Assembly: GCA_965227935.1 (NCBI GenBank)
Contig: CBDDGS010000015.1
Span: forward strand, 184,750 to 248,749
Direction: 5' to 3'
DNA length: 64,000 bases
Source: JAWPMT01 sp965227935
Lineage (GTDB): Bacteria; Bacteroidota; Bacteroidia; Cytophagales; Cyclobacteriaceae
The notes below the pieces were generated by a model. That model did no database searches. It was not told the DNA's origin and was given only the letters and a program-made list of their open reading frames with translations. Shown here piece after piece: positions 42,368 through 52,265 of the stretch (positions are counted from its first letter, which is position 1; each line of letters opens with the position of its first letter). The position numbers were made by a program, and so were the translations under genes.

Positions 42368-43336
42368 CTAAAGGCGGATGAACAAATAGTAACAGTATCC
42401 GACAAAACCGATCAGGTAAAAGATGCCCTCGGCTCTATCGAGCTTGTATTTGTTGAAGGTAAACATGAAGAGGAACAACAGGAAGGTGCCTAACATCACC
42501 AGGTACAGATCCGTATTCAGTACGTCCGTATAGTTGAGTGGGTGGTGCACGACAGCCGTCAGCCCCAGCACAAGCAAAAGGTTGAAAATATTGGATCCCA
42601 CGATATTGCCCACCGCCAAATCAGACTTCTTGTGAAAGGCCGCAACTGCCGAGGTGGCCAACTCCGGGAGGGAGGTACCGCCAGCAAGGATCGTAAGACC
42701 TATGAGTTTTTTACTTACCTGATAGTGTTCGGCTATTTCTACGGCATGCTGCACGATCATGCGTCCACCGAATATTAGGCCAGTGATACCCAAAACGATC
42801 ATCAAGGTCGTTTTCACACTGCTGTAAACGATGATCTCTTCACTTTCGGAATCCGGATGTCGCTGCAAGTTCAGGAAGATATACAGGATGAATCCACAGA
42901 ACATTGCCAAAAGAATGATGCCGTCCCATAAACCCAGACCGCTGTTCTCCTTGCCGAAGAACATGGCATCATTCACGAGAATGAAAAACATAAACGTCGC
43001 AATGAGACTATAAGGCACCTCTTTCCAAAGGGCATTGCGCTGCACAGTCAATGGATAAATGACCGATGACACGCCAAGGATCAGAAAGATGTTGAAGATG
43101 TTGGAACCAATGATATTGCCGAATACCAGCTCGTGGTCTTCGGTACCTCCAGATATCAGGTTGACAACCAGCTCGGGTGCAGACGTACCCATCGCCACTA
43201 CCGTGAGACCGATAGCGATGTCCGAGATATTGAATCTTTTTGCTAATGACGACGCCCCGTTGACTAGGAAGTCGGCGCCCTTGATCAGTAGCACAAACCC
43301 AATAGCTACGAGTAATAAATTGATTAGTACGTCCAA
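42368..43336 (-). CDS. Calcium/sodium antiporter (CaCA family)
   Basis: The 322-residue membrane protein has two inverted halves, each with an alpha-repeat: GLTVVAMGTSAPELVVNL near residue 40 and GLTILAGGTSLPELATSAV near residue 210. Both are followed by a GNIIGSNIFN-type loop (FGNIIGSNIFNIFLILG, VGNIVGSNIFNLLLVLG). About ten helices are predicted. These exchangers move Ca2+ out using Na+ or H+. The start appears to be TTG (43336), as no ATG gives a complete first helix. Confidence 0.93.
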   Translation of the reverse strand: MDVLINLLLVAIGFVLLIKGADFLVNGASSLAKRFNISDIAIGLTVVAMGTSAPELVVNLISGGTEDHELVFGNIIGSNIFNIFLILGVSSVIYPLTVQRNALWKEVPYSLIATFMFFILVNDAMFFGKENSGLGLWDGIILLAMFCGFILYIFLNLQRHPDSESEEIIVYSSVKTTLMIVLGITGLIFGGRMIVQHAVEIAEHYQVSKKLIGLTILAGGTSLPELATSAVAAFHKKSDLAVGNIVGSNIFNLLLVLGLTAVVHHPLNYTDVLNTDLYLVMLGTFLLFLFMFTFNKYKLDRAEGIFYLIGFVGYCYYLFIRL

Positions 43337-43456
43337 ATTAACTGGTCAGTTTAGCGATTATCGAATTTCGAAATGTAACTATTTATAGATTCACTTTTCA
43401 AAATCCTCGCAAATTAAGCATTATAACAGTTATTTTCCACGAGTTCAACGGCATTT

Positions 43457-45184
43457 TTACCCGTCCAGTTGATTGGTCATTGTGGCGATGATTCCTTGCA
43501 GCGATTCTACTTCAGTGAAATAATCAAAACTAGTTGGTAAATCCTTGTTTTTCACAGAGAAATAAAACTTAATTTTTGGTTCGGTACCTGACGGTCGGAC
43601 CGATATTTTGCTGCCCTTCTCAGTAAAGAACTGCAGCACGTTTGACTTAGGTAGGTCGATGGTTTGCTCATCTCCGGTCTCCAGATTTCTGGATATGCTC
43701 GCTTGGTAATCCTTCAAGATAGTCACCTTTTCACCACCTAGGGTAGATGGGGGAGTGGACCGGAATCTTTCCATCATGGCCTTGATTTCTTCTGCTCCAG
43801 TCTTGCCTTTTTTTGTCACTGACTTCAAACCTTCCAGGTATAGTCCGTGGTCAGCATAGATCTCCAGAAGCAGTTCGAAAGGTGTCTTGCCCTGGTCGCG
43901 GGCCCACGCAGCCATCTCTGCGATCATTGCACAACTGGCAATGGCATCTTTGTCCCGGACATCATCACCTATCAGGTAGCCATAGCTCTCTTCACCACCT
44001 CCGATGAACTGCTCTTTACCTTCAAGCTCCCGGATGAGTTCAGCGATGTATTTGAATCCGGTGAGGGTCTCGTACATCTTCACACCGAATTCATTTGCGA
44101 TGTCTGTGAGGAGGTCTGTGGTGACGATCGTCTTCACGACGTACTCTTTCCCTGTTAGTTTGCCGTTTTCCTTCCACTTCTTGAGGAGGTAATAGACGAG
44201 CATTGCTGCGGTCTGATTGCCATTCATTAACTGGAATTCGCCTTTTGTATTCTTCACAGCGATGCCCACACGGTCTGAGTCGGGGTCAGTGGCCATCACC
44301 AGGTCGGCGTCTATCTCCTGTGCCTTTTTTAATGCGAGGGACAGCGCCTCGGCTTCCTCAGGATTGGGGTAGACCACCGTGGGGAAATTACCATCGGCTT
44401 CTGCTTGCTCCTCGACAATATGGACATTGGTAAATCCAAATTTCTTTAGGACGGGGGGTACAAGTGTTATGCCCGTGCCGTGAATCGATGAGAATACGAT
44501 CTTCATGTCCTTGTTGCGCTCGATAGCCTCGGGCGATAACGAAAGCTGCTTGATCATATCGAGGTACTCCTCGTCTGTCTCACTACCGATTTTATGGATG
44601 AGTGAGGTGTTGGCCTCAAACTTCACTTCATCTATGGAACTGATCGCCTGGACTTCGGAGATGACGTTTTTGTCGTGGGGAGGTATGAGTTGGGCACCGT
44701 CCGACCAATAGGCCTTGTAGCCGTTGTACTCCTTGGGGTTGTGTGAGGCGGTGACGACAACACCACTCTTACATCCGTACTTCCTGATGGCAAAAGAGAG
44801 CTCGGGTGTAGGGCGAAGGCTGTCAAACAGATACACCTCGATACCATTTCCCGAGAAGATATCAGCCGTGATCTCGGCGAATACCCGGCTATTGTTGCGA
44901 CTATCGTGTGCGATGGCCACTTTGAGTCCGCCCTCGGGGAAGGCCTTTTTTAGGTAGTTGCACAGTCCCTGCGTCGCCATGCCTACCGTGTACTTATTCA
45001 TTCGATTACTGCCAACGCCCATGAGCCCGCGAAGGCCCCCCGTTCCAAATTCCAGGTCCTTGTAGAAGCTCTCTGTGAGGAGCGTGTCGTCGGCATCTTT
45101 GATGAGTTGCTGGATCTCGGCTTTTGTCTTGTCATCTACCTGATTGCTATCCAACCAGCTTTGGGCTTTAGTAAGTACGTCCAT
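43457..45184 (-). CDS. Phosphohexomutase (phosphoglucomutase/phosphomannomutase family)
   Basis: The 575-residue alpha-D-phosphohexomutase has the phosphoserine loop VVTASHNPKEYNGYK, the metal loop ATDPDSDRVGIAV, the sugar-binding GGGEESYGYLIGDDVRDKDA and the phosphate loop VRPSGTEPKIKFYF, in that order. Length and motifs fit the phospho-sugar mutase group (PgcA/Pgm2-like). ATG 45184 is preferred over the 45211 start. Together with pgi it links glucose-1-phosphate to glycolysis. It is a single gene. Confidence 0.93.
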   Translation of the reverse strand: MDVLTKAQSWLDSNQVDDKTKAEIQQLIKDADDTLLTESFYKDLEFGTGGLRGLMGVGSNRMNKYTVGMATQGLCNYLKKAFPEGGLKVAIAHDSRNNSRVFAEITADIFSGNGIEVYLFDSLRPTPELSFAIRKYGCKSGVVVTASHNPKEYNGYKAYWSDGAQLIPPHDKNVISEVQAISSIDEVKFEANTSLIHKIGSETDEEYLDMIKQLSLSPEAIERNKDMKIVFSSIHGTGITLVPPVLKKFGFTNVHIVEEQAEADGNFPTVVYPNPEEAEALSLALKKAQEIDADLVMATDPDSDRVGIAVKNTKGEFQLMNGNQTAAMLVYYLLKKWKENGKLTGKEYVVKTIVTTDLLTDIANEFGVKMYETLTGFKYIAELIRELEGKEQFIGGGEESYGYLIGDDVRDKDAIASCAMIAEMAAWARDQGKTPFELLLEIYADHGLYLEGLKSVTKKGKTGAEEIKAMMERFRSTPPSTLGGEKVTILKDYQASISRNLETGDEQTIDLPKSNVLQFFTEKGSKISVRPSGTEPKIKFYFSVKNKDLPTSFDYFTEVESLQGIIATMTNQLDG

Positions 45185-45306
45185 AGGTTTTTGTGAAAAT
45201 CGAAAAATCAATTTTGAACCGCAGGCTGAAAATGAAATATTCTTTAATTATGTAAGTTATTTTAGAAAAATGCTAATATTGACTTCCAATTAAAGGTTCA
45301 ACCGCC

Positions 45307-45735
45307 ATGATTTCTGGTATCAATATAGAGAAACTAAATCAAGCTTTCGTTGAGATCGCTGAAAAGAAAATCGAACTGGATCGATTCGATGTTCAGGACC
45401 CTCACTATGAAGTAATTCTCCAAGAAATACACGAAATGGAGGAGGCTTTCATGGGCGAGTTCGGCAGCTATGTCGAGGAGGCATTATTCAACGTTCACGA
45501 CGAGTATTGCCCCGACAATGATGTGCTGCTACCCGTGGCCTACATGGCTTCGCAGTACCTCAAGCAACCCGACAACACCACGCCCTATGATGTTCCCCAG
45601 AACCAGGGCATTCCCGTGGAGGCCGATGACTTCCCGGGCGTGAAGGCAAGGTTGGTGCTCGTTCCGGAGCCCACACGCTTGATCTTACAGGGTGAGCACG
45701 CGGAGTTCAAGGAGACTGTCTGGGTAGCCAGGTAG
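45307..45735 (+). CDS. Conserved-looking small acidic protein, unknown function
   Basis: The 142-residue cytoplasmic protein has a helical first half (KLNQAFVEIAEKKIELDRF, HEMEEAFMGEFGSYVEEAL) and a beta-type second half (PYDVPQNQGIPVEADDFPG, KARLVLVPEPTRLILQ). It has no signal peptide, membrane helix or known catalytic motif. It diverges from the phosphohexomutase with about 120 bases between them and converges on trpS. The gene has the local codon style and a sensible start, so it is real; no role is proposed. Confidence 0.72.
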   Translation: MISGINIEKLNQAFVEIAEKKIELDRFDVQDPHYEVILQEIHEMEEAFMGEFGSYVEEALFNVHDEYCPDNDVLLPVAYMASQYLKQPDNTTPYDVPQNQGIPVEADDFPGVKARLVLVPEPTRLILQGEHAEFKETVWVAR

Positions 45736-45842
45736 ATTGATTCGATTCTTCGAGGCAGTAGTCTCTTTTCATTTTTTGGGGAGAGAACAGGTTTTCTCTG
45801 CCTGCCAACTCGTTTTGGGTGCAAGGCTCCGCCTGAGGATTC

Positions 45843-46811
45843 TCAATAACCCACCTTCGACCTTACGCGATCAATTACCTCTTCAGCGACTCTTTGAGCT
45901 TTCTTTTCACCATCTTCTAAAACCTGCTCCAGTTGCGCATCGTCGCTCATGAGTTCGTCAAATAACTTCCGCTCGCTGGAGTATTTATCTAACATCAGTT
46001 CGTAAAGGGCCTGCTTCGCGTGGCCATAGCCATAATTACCACCTAGATATTTCTGGCGCATGTCCTGGGTGTCACCTTCCGAAGCAAGGAGTCTGTATAT
46101 CTGAAAGACATTACATGTGTCAGGGTTCTTGGGTTCCTCCAGTGGCGTGCTGTCAGTGACTATCGCCATCACACGCTTCCTTAGCTGCTTTTCCGGCAGA
46201 AAGATATCAATGGTGTTTTGATAAGACTTGCTCATTTTGCGACCATCTGTGCCGGGAATCGTCATGAGTTCCTCATTGATCTGGGCCTCGGGGACGACAA
46301 AGGTCTCGCCAAACATGTTGTTGAAACTACTTGCAATATCCCGGGTCATCTCCAGGTGTTGCTTTTGGTCCTTGCCCACGGGGACAATATTAGCGTCGTA
46401 CAGGAGGATATCTGACGCCATCAATACAGGGTAAGTGAATAGACCGGCATTGACGTCGGACAGCTGGTCTGCTTTGTCTTTGAAAGAGTGCGCATTGGCC
46501 AGCATTGGATACGGCGTGAAGCAGTTGAGGTACCAGGTCAACTCACATACGAGCGGGATTTTGGACTGCCGGTAAAATAGGTTTTTCTCTGTGTCGAATC
46601 CCGAGGCAATCCATGACGCGGCGACTGCACGGGTGTTTTCTTTACGGATTTCGGGGTCTTTGATGGTGGTAAGGGAGTGCAGGTCAGCTATGAAGAAGAA
46701 CGACTGGTTCTTTTCATCCTTGGACAATTCGATTGCCGGCTGGATTGCCCCCAGGAGGTTGCCCAAATGAGGTCTTCCCGAACTCTGTATCCCTGTAAGT
46801 ATGCGCGCCAT
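45843..46811 (-). CDS. trpS: Tryptophanyl-tRNA synthetase
   Basis: This 322-residue class I synthetase charges tRNA-Trp. The HIGH-equivalent SGRPHLGNLLGAIQP is near the start and the KMSKS motif is GRKMSKSYQN at about residue 190, with ADLHSLTTIKDP, LMASDILLYDANIVPVGKDQKQHLEMTRDIA between. Length is normal. It is transcribed alone, convergent with the small acidic gene and divergent from the DUF1573 gene. Confidence 0.97.
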   Translation of the reverse strand: MARILTGIQSSGRPHLGNLLGAIQPAIELSKDEKNQSFFFIADLHSLTTIKDPEIRKENTRAVAASWIASGFDTEKNLFYRQSKIPLVCELTWYLNCFTPYPMLANAHSFKDKADQLSDVNAGLFTYPVLMASDILLYDANIVPVGKDQKQHLEMTRDIASSFNNMFGETFVVPEAQINEELMTIPGTDGRKMSKSYQNTIDIFLPEKQLRKRVMAIVTDSTPLEEPKNPDTCNVFQIYRLLASEGDTQDMRQKYLGGNYGYGHAKQALYELMLDKYSSERKLFDELMSDDAQLEQVLEDGEKKAQRVAEEVIDRVRSKVGY

Positions 46812-46945
46812 TGAAAATTTTTTGGCAAACGTAGAAAGTATTTCATTGACATGCGAGTCCGGTTCATGTTAACGATTACCTAATGGAGCAGAACAATGAT
46901 GCTGGTATGGCCGTCGTTGCTATTTTTGCTACAAATGACAATCAG

Positions 46946-48028
46946 ATGAAAGAAATTATCACAGTTGCGGCCCTGTTTCTCGTTTTTGGATCACTGCAAG
47001 CGCAGGAAGCTTTGGAGTTTGATACGAAGGACTTTGACTTCGGCGAGATCGAAGAAGCGGGAGGCCCTGTCGACCACAGGTTCGAATTTGTAAATAAGGG
47101 CATGGAGCCTATTCAAATCCTTGGTGTGAAAGCCTCATGCGGATGTACGACCCCTAACTGGTCCAAAGAGGTTATACCTCCCGGGGAATCAGGATTCATT
47201 ACCGCACGATACAATCCTATGAACCGTCCCGGTGCTTTTCGTAAGTCATTGCGTGTATCGACATCTAAGCCGGAGGTGACAGCGACGCTTTTCATCAAGG
47301 GTTCAGTGAATCCACGCCCCCGAACGATTGAGGACGACTTGCCGACCAAGATTGGATTTCTGAGAATGAAGTACCGGTCGCTCAATTTTGGGAAGATCAC
47401 TACTGAGAAGGTTGTTTCGCGCACCTTTGATGTCTACAATGAAGGCGACGCGCCTATCAACTTCTTGCCTGATCAGACCCAGGCACCCAATTTCATGGAG
47501 GTGACTTTTGAGCCTGAAACATTGGAACCGAAGGGTAAAGGGAAGATAGTGGTGAACTACGATCCCCAAAAGATGGGTAAGCTGGGCTTTCAGACGTCAA
47601 AGGTCTCCATCAGCACGACCGAGACCAACTTCAAGGTCAAGGATCTCAATGTGATCGCCACGATTGAAGAGTATTTTGCGCCACTTTCGCCAGAAGAGCT
47701 GGCAGAGGCGCCCAAGCTCACCGTGAGTGATAAGGTCCACGATTTTGGTAAAATCGAAAAGGACGCTGTCGTGACGACTGAGTTTACTTTGACCAACGAG
47801 GGAAAGACCTCTTTGAACATCCGTCAGACAGCCTCCAACTGTGGATGCACTACTACAGAACTGCCAGTTATGGACCTGAAGCCCGGTGCGTCCACGACGA
47901 TGAAGGTCACGTTTGACTCCAAGGGCAGGAGAGGACGACAGTACAAAACGGTCACTATCTTCTCCAATGATCCGGCGAACCCTACGCAGGTGTTGTCCAT
48001 TAGGGCGGAGGTGCCCAGGGCTAACTAG
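46946..48028 (+). CDS. Secreted DUF1573 protein with two repeats
   Basis: The 360-residue protein has a signal peptide (IITVAALFLVFGSLQAQ). Two DUF1573 domains follow, each an immunoglobulin-like sandwich with a CGCT motif: ASCGCTTPNWSKEVIPPGESG and, near the C-terminus, SNCGCTTTELPVMDLKPGAS. A divergent middle domain lacks the cysteines. ATG 46946 is chosen because it gives a clean signal peptide, whereas the frame upstream to 46883 does not. The domain is very common in Bacteroidota envelopes; its role is not established. Confidence 0.88.
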   Translation: MKEIITVAALFLVFGSLQAQEALEFDTKDFDFGEIEEAGGPVDHRFEFVNKGMEPIQILGVKASCGCTTPNWSKEVIPPGESGFITARYNPMNRPGAFRKSLRVSTSKPEVTATLFIKGSVNPRPRTIEDDLPTKIGFLRMKYRSLNFGKITTEKVVSRTFDVYNEGDAPINFLPDQTQAPNFMEVTFEPETLEPKGKGKIVVNYDPQKMGKLGFQTSKVSISTTETNFKVKDLNVIATIEEYFAPLSPEELAEAPKLTVSDKVHDFGKIEKDAVVTTEFTLTNEGKTSLNIRQTASNCGCTTTELPVMDLKPGASTTMKVTFDSKGRRGRQYKTVTIFSNDPANPTQVLSIRAEVPRAN

Positions 48029-48052
48029 AAGATATTTTGCTCTAAATTGAAA

Positions 48053-48090
48053 GAGGCTGGATTGAACAATCAATCCAGCCTCTTTTGTTT
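48053..48090. terminator. Terminator between convergent DUF1573 and M1 peptidase genes
   Basis: GAGGCTGGATTG (48053-48064) and CAATCCAGCCTC (48071-48082) are a perfect 12-bp stem with a 6-base loop, followed on the plus strand by TTTTGTTT. The minus strand has a weaker T tract, so it may serve both convergent genes. Confidence 0.88.
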
Positions 48091-48111
48091 AATGCCGTCT
48101 ATTAGGGATCG

Positions 48112-49950
48112 TCAATCGTTGGTGATAGGCCAACGGTTGTTGTCCTGATTCACATCAGCCATCAGGCCGGATGGGTCGATGGTGATGGACCGAATGCTAC
48201 GACCTTGGGTATCCACTTCCAAGGTATACTGCGGGTGAGTCCAGGGCCAATCCTCCTCCTCTGTTCGTGGCCCCGTCGCAGGCTTTTCCCCTCGCATCAA
48301 TCCAAGAGGTATGTAGTGTGTGGATGTCTCACCATTGGAGTACGTCACCACGATATCCATCGGCATGGGCATTGTCCCTATGCGCTCGAGGGTGACAGTA
48401 GCGATACCCTCATTTTCCTGAACCTCAGTTATGCCATAGTCGATTTGATGGGTGGTGTTGATCCAATATTCGTAGTACCAGTCCAGTTCCAGGCCTGACG
48501 TTTTTTCCATTACCCGGATGAAATCGTTGAGGTCGGGGTGTTTGAAGCCCCACTCTTCAAAGTACCGCTTCAGCCCATTATTTCGATTTTCTTCACCGAT
48601 GATGTATCCTAACTGCGCTATGCTTACAGCGCCTTTGGAGTATGATCCACTGCCATAGGCATAGTTGGTAGTAAAGTGATCTGCATGCGTGCTCAAAGGC
48701 TCCTCAGATCCACTGTATGCCAATGAGAAGTAGCCGCCATAGTTACCTGCAAGGGCAGTTTCAGGATCCCCTCCGAACAAATGATTCATTGTCAGGCTCG
48801 ACGCGTAGGACGTAAAACCCTCATCCATCCATGCATAGTAGCTCTCATTGGTTGCAAGGACACCCTGGTACCAGCTGTGCAGGACTTCATGCACCGTCAC
48901 ACCCACGAGACTGCCCATGGATCGGTGACCTGTAATGAGGGTAGCCATGGGATATTCCATGCCGCCGTCACCACCCTGGATTACTGAGTATTTCGGAAAC
49001 GGATATTTGCCGAAGTTCTCGTTGATGTACTGAAAGGCCTTGACCGTGAAGTCCGGGAGTTTCTCCCAGTTTTTCTTGAGTGTGTCGGTTTGATAAAAGA
49101 AATGCACCTCAGGGCCATCAGGCACTTGTACGATCGTATGTTCATAGTCGGGGTCGGCAGCCCAGACGAAATCATGCACGTTTTCAGCCTTGAATTGCCA
49201 GGTCAATTTATCTCTGTCCGGTCTACGGATTTTCACGCCCTTTTCCTCGTAGCCATGGCCAATGGCATTGCGATTTTGAAGGATACCTGTGGCCGCAATC
49301 ACATACTCGCTGTCAATGGTAAGGTTCACCTCATAGTTACCCCAGGGTGCGTGGAATTCCCGGCCCACATAGGGGTGAGCGTGCCACCCCTTTTTGTCGT
49401 ACTCGGCCAATTTCGGAAACCATTGGGCCATTGAGTAGCTGATGCCTTCTCGGTTGTCCCGGCCGCTTCTTCGGATTTGAAGGGGTACCTGGCTATCAAA
49501 GGTCATCTCAAACTGTGTCGAGGCGCCGGGCAGAATTGGTTTGGCCAGTGTGATCTCCAGCACCGTCCCCTCTACATGATAGTCTGGAGTGACACCATCC
49601 TGCGTCAGGGAATTGATGTTGTGATAGCCAATCTCATTTTCCTTCAGGTGGTAGATTCTGTCCCTGACTCGTCCGTCGGGATCATCGATGGTCCTACTGC
49701 GCACGTCCATCATGCTGTTGGGCTGGAACGCATTGAAATAGAGATGATAGTAGGCCTTGACGAGCGTGTCAGGTGAGTTGTTTGTGTAAGTCAGCGACTG
49801 ACTCCCCGTGAATCTATGGGTAGTCACGTCGAAGTCGATATCCATCTTGTAGTCGACATGCTGCTGCCAGTAGCCCTGCCCCAATGCGAGGGTGGCCAGC
49901 GAGAGTAGGAAGGTGCTTAGGATGATGCCTTTCAGGCGTTTTCGGTACAT
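48112..49950 (-). CDS. M1 family metallopeptidase (secreted)
   Basis: The 612-residue protein has a signal peptide (GIILSTFLLSLATLALGQ) and the gluzincin fold. The exopeptidase motif is GGMEYPMATLI. The zinc site is VHEVLHSWYQGVLATNESYY with the distal Glu 18 residues after the second His, in YAWMDEG (HExxH-X18-E intact). The C-terminal part is shorter than in large M1 aminopeptidases and ends in an Ig-like region. It likely removes N-terminal residues from peptides in the periplasm or outside. It has a bidirectional terminator after its stop. Confidence 0.92.
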   Translation of the reverse strand: MYRKRLKGIILSTFLLSLATLALGQGYWQQHVDYKMDIDFDVTTHRFTGSQSLTYTNNSPDTLVKAYYHLYFNAFQPNSMMDVRSRTIDDPDGRVRDRIYHLKENEIGYHNINSLTQDGVTPDYHVEGTVLEITLAKPILPGASTQFEMTFDSQVPLQIRRSGRDNREGISYSMAQWFPKLAEYDKKGWHAHPYVGREFHAPWGNYEVNLTIDSEYVIAATGILQNRNAIGHGYEEKGVKIRRPDRDKLTWQFKAENVHDFVWAADPDYEHTIVQVPDGPEVHFFYQTDTLKKNWEKLPDFTVKAFQYINENFGKYPFPKYSVIQGGDGGMEYPMATLITGHRSMGSLVGVTVHEVLHSWYQGVLATNESYYAWMDEGFTSYASSLTMNHLFGGDPETALAGNYGGYFSLAYSGSEEPLSTHADHFTTNYAYGSGSYSKGAVSIAQLGYIIGEENRNNGLKRYFEEWGFKHPDLNDFIRVMEKTSGLELDWYYEYWINTTHQIDYGITEVQENEGIATVTLERIGTMPMPMDIVVTYSNGETSTHYIPLGLMRGEKPATGPRTEEEDWPWTHPQYTLEVDTQGRSIRSITIDPSGLMADVNQDNNRWPITND

Positions 49951-50005
49951 CGGCTTGCGTATTTTCGGATTTTGTTAAACAAACGTCTTGACAATACCTC
50001 TGTAC

Positions 50006-50029
50006 ACAGACCCCCGACATGGGGTTTGT
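50006..50029. other. Isolated stem-loop between gyrB and the M1 peptidase gene
   Basis: ACAGACCCC (50006-50014) and GGGGTTTGT (50021-50029) form a 9-bp stem with one G-U pair and a 6-base loop. A T run lies on the plus strand about 8 bases later, but there is no plus-strand gene to terminate. On the minus strand it lies 138 bases after the gyrB stop and could end or attenuate that transcript. Confidence 0.35.
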
Positions 50030-50166
50030 CAGACTATCTTTTTCCGAAGCATACTGATTTCGAGCGAGCTGTCATTCAGGGGCTCGTCACAAGTACGCCT
50101 CGAAGTGCTACATCTGATTTATGTGCCTGTTTAGGTAGTTGTCAAACGTGAAAACCAACACGAAAA

Positions 50167-52119
50167 TTAAACATCCACGTTGGCATATTTGGCGTTTTGC
50201 TCGATGAATTCTCTGCGCGGTGCTACCTCGTCGCCCATCAGCATAGAGAAGAGATGATCGGCTTCTGCCGCTGACTCGATGGTCACCTGCTTGAGGCTTC
50301 GATGCTCGGGATTCATGGTAGTTTGCCACAGCTGCTCAGGGTTCATCTCTCCGAGACCCTTGTAGCGCTGCACGTTGACGCTGTCCTCTTTGCCGCTCGC
50401 GATTTCGCTGATCACGCGATCTCTATCATCATCGTTCCAGGCGTATTTCTCGGCCTTCCCTTTCTTGATCAAATAGAGTGGGGGAAGGGCAATGTAGACA
50501 TAGCCACGCTCCACGAGCTCTCTCATGTATCTGAAAAAGAAAGTCAGGATAAGCGTTCGGATGTGGCTACCATCTACGTCCGCATCTGTCATGATGATGA
50601 TCTTGTGGTACCGAAGCTTGTTCGTGTTGAGTGCTTTTTCGTCGTCCTCCGTTCCAAATGACACTCCCAACGCAGTGATCATGTTCTTGATCTCTTCGTT
50701 GTCGTAGATCTTGTGTTCCTGGGCCTTTTCGACATTCAGGATTTTACCTCTCAGAGGTAGGATGGCTTGAAACTTCCTGTCTCGTCCCTGCTTGGCACTA
50801 CCTCCGGCAGAATCCCCCTCCACGAGGTAGATCTCACAAAGCGCCGGGTCTCTCTCTGAGCAGTCTGCCAGTTTACCAGGAAGGCCTGTGCCGGATAAGA
50901 CGTTCTTGCGCTGGACCATTTCCCGGGCCTTTCTGGCGGCGTGTCGTGCCTGGGCAGCGAGGATCACCTTGGATACGATCTGCTTGGCCTCCTTAGGATT
51001 TTCCTCGAGGAAGTTGTTGAGGATCTCGCTGACGCTCGAGTCCACAGCACCACTCACTTCAGAATTGCCAAGTTTTGTCTTGGTCTGCCCCTCAAACTGG
51101 GGCTCGGCGACTTTTACAGATATGACAGCTGTTAGCCCTTCACGAAAGTCATCGCCACTGATGTCTACTTTCACTTTTTCCAGCAAACCAGATCGGTCAG
51201 CGTAGGACTTCAAGGTTCGAGTCAGCGCGCGTCGGAATCCTGCCACGTGAGTACCGCCCTCGATCGTATTGATATTGTTGACATATGAAACGACGTTTTC
51301 TGAGAACGATGTGTTGTAGCTCATGGCTACTTGCACAGGTGTATCCGTTTTGTCGTTTTCGATGTAGATAGGGTCAGGGATGAGTTTCTCCCTTGTGGCA
51401 TCCAGGTAGCTCACGAATTCGCGTAGCCCACCTTCTGAATAAAACTCGTCATGCCGGTCTTCACCATCATCGGATTCGCGGTGGTCCACCAATTGGATCC
51501 TGATCCCTGAATTCAAGAATGCCAATTCGCGCAGCCTGGAGGCCACGGTTGCATAGTTGTAAATGGTTTCGTTGAATATCGTGTCATCGGGAGTGAAGTG
51601 GACCGTCGTTCCAGTGATGTCGGTATCGCCGGTTACTTCGACCTGCGTCTTGGGCGCGCCGCGTTCATAGGTCTGACGATGTACCTTGCCGTTACGGTGA
51701 ACAGTAGCTACCAATTTGGTGGATAAGGCGTTGACACAGGATACACCCACGCCATGGAGTCCACCGGAGACTTTGTAGGTGTCCTTGTCAAACTTTCCAC
51801 CAGCGTGAAGCACGGTCATCACTACTTCCAGGGCGGATTTCTTTTCCTTAGGGTGCATCTCTGTAGGAATACCCCGGCCGTTATCGCTGACGGTGATAGA
51901 ATTGTCTTCGTTAATTTCGACTTTGATCAGGTCACAGTAGCCGGCGAGTGCTTCGTCGACGGAGTTGTCGACAACCTCCCAGATCAGGTGATGGAGCCCT
52001 TTCACTCCCACATCCCCGATGTACATCGCTGGTCGTTTCCTAACCGCCTCTAATCCTTCTAATACCTGTATGTTGCTGGCTGAATAGTCGCCTTTATTCA
52101 ATGGAGTGTTTTCTTCCAT
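50167..52119 (-). CDS. gyrB: DNA gyrase subunit B
   Basis: The 650-residue ATPase subunit of gyrase has the GHKL ATP site (DNGRGIPTEMHPKEKKSALE, HAGGKFDKDTYKVSGGLHGVG). A transducer domain follows, then the TOPRIM metal motifs (LVEGDSAGGSAKQGRDR with PLRGKILNVEKA, IIMTDADVDGSHIRTL). The terminal QRYKGLGEMNPEQLWQTTM is characteristic of GyrB. Length fits GyrB without the extra insert of some proteobacteria. A perfect -7-like TATTTTTG lies 20 bases upstream and two DnaA boxes about 150-180 bases upstream. gyrA is not in the window. Confidence 0.96.
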   Translation of the reverse strand: MEENTPLNKGDYSASNIQVLEGLEAVRKRPAMYIGDVGVKGLHHLIWEVVDNSVDEALAGYCDLIKVEINEDNSITVSDNGRGIPTEMHPKEKKSALEVVMTVLHAGGKFDKDTYKVSGGLHGVGVSCVNALSTKLVATVHRNGKVHRQTYERGAPKTQVEVTGDTDITGTTVHFTPDDTIFNETIYNYATVASRLRELAFLNSGIRIQLVDHRESDDGEDRHDEFYSEGGLREFVSYLDATREKLIPDPIYIENDKTDTPVQVAMSYNTSFSENVVSYVNNINTIEGGTHVAGFRRALTRTLKSYADRSGLLEKVKVDISGDDFREGLTAVISVKVAEPQFEGQTKTKLGNSEVSGAVDSSVSEILNNFLEENPKEAKQIVSKVILAAQARHAARKAREMVQRKNVLSGTGLPGKLADCSERDPALCEIYLVEGDSAGGSAKQGRDRKFQAILPLRGKILNVEKAQEHKIYDNEEIKNMITALGVSFGTEDDEKALNTNKLRYHKIIIMTDADVDGSHIRTLILTFFFRYMRELVERGYVYIALPPLYLIKKGKAEKYAWNDDDRDRVISEIASGKEDSVNVQRYKGLGEMNPEQLWQTTMNPEHRSLKQVTIESAAEADHLFSMLMGDEVAPRREFIEQNAKYANVDV

Positions 52120-52139
52120 ATTTCTTTATTCCAAACACG

Positions 52140-52147
52140 CAAAAATA
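52140..52147 (-). promoter_or_regulatory. Candidate -7 promoter element of gyrB
   Basis: On the minus strand the octamer reads TATTTTTG, a perfect fit to the Bacteroidota TAnnTTTG element, 20 bases before the ATG. No clear TTG is found at the -33 distance. A start of transcription near 52133 would leave a short leader of about 14 bases. Confidence 0.42.
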
Positions 52148-52265
52148 ACGAATTCTAAGCACAGGGAAAGCATCGTGAGCCACTTTCGACAGTTATAACG
52201 AAAATTGCACGGCGCAATGACAGTGCCCTTCGTATTTTTTTGTTAATCAGCGCATTGGAGGTTTC

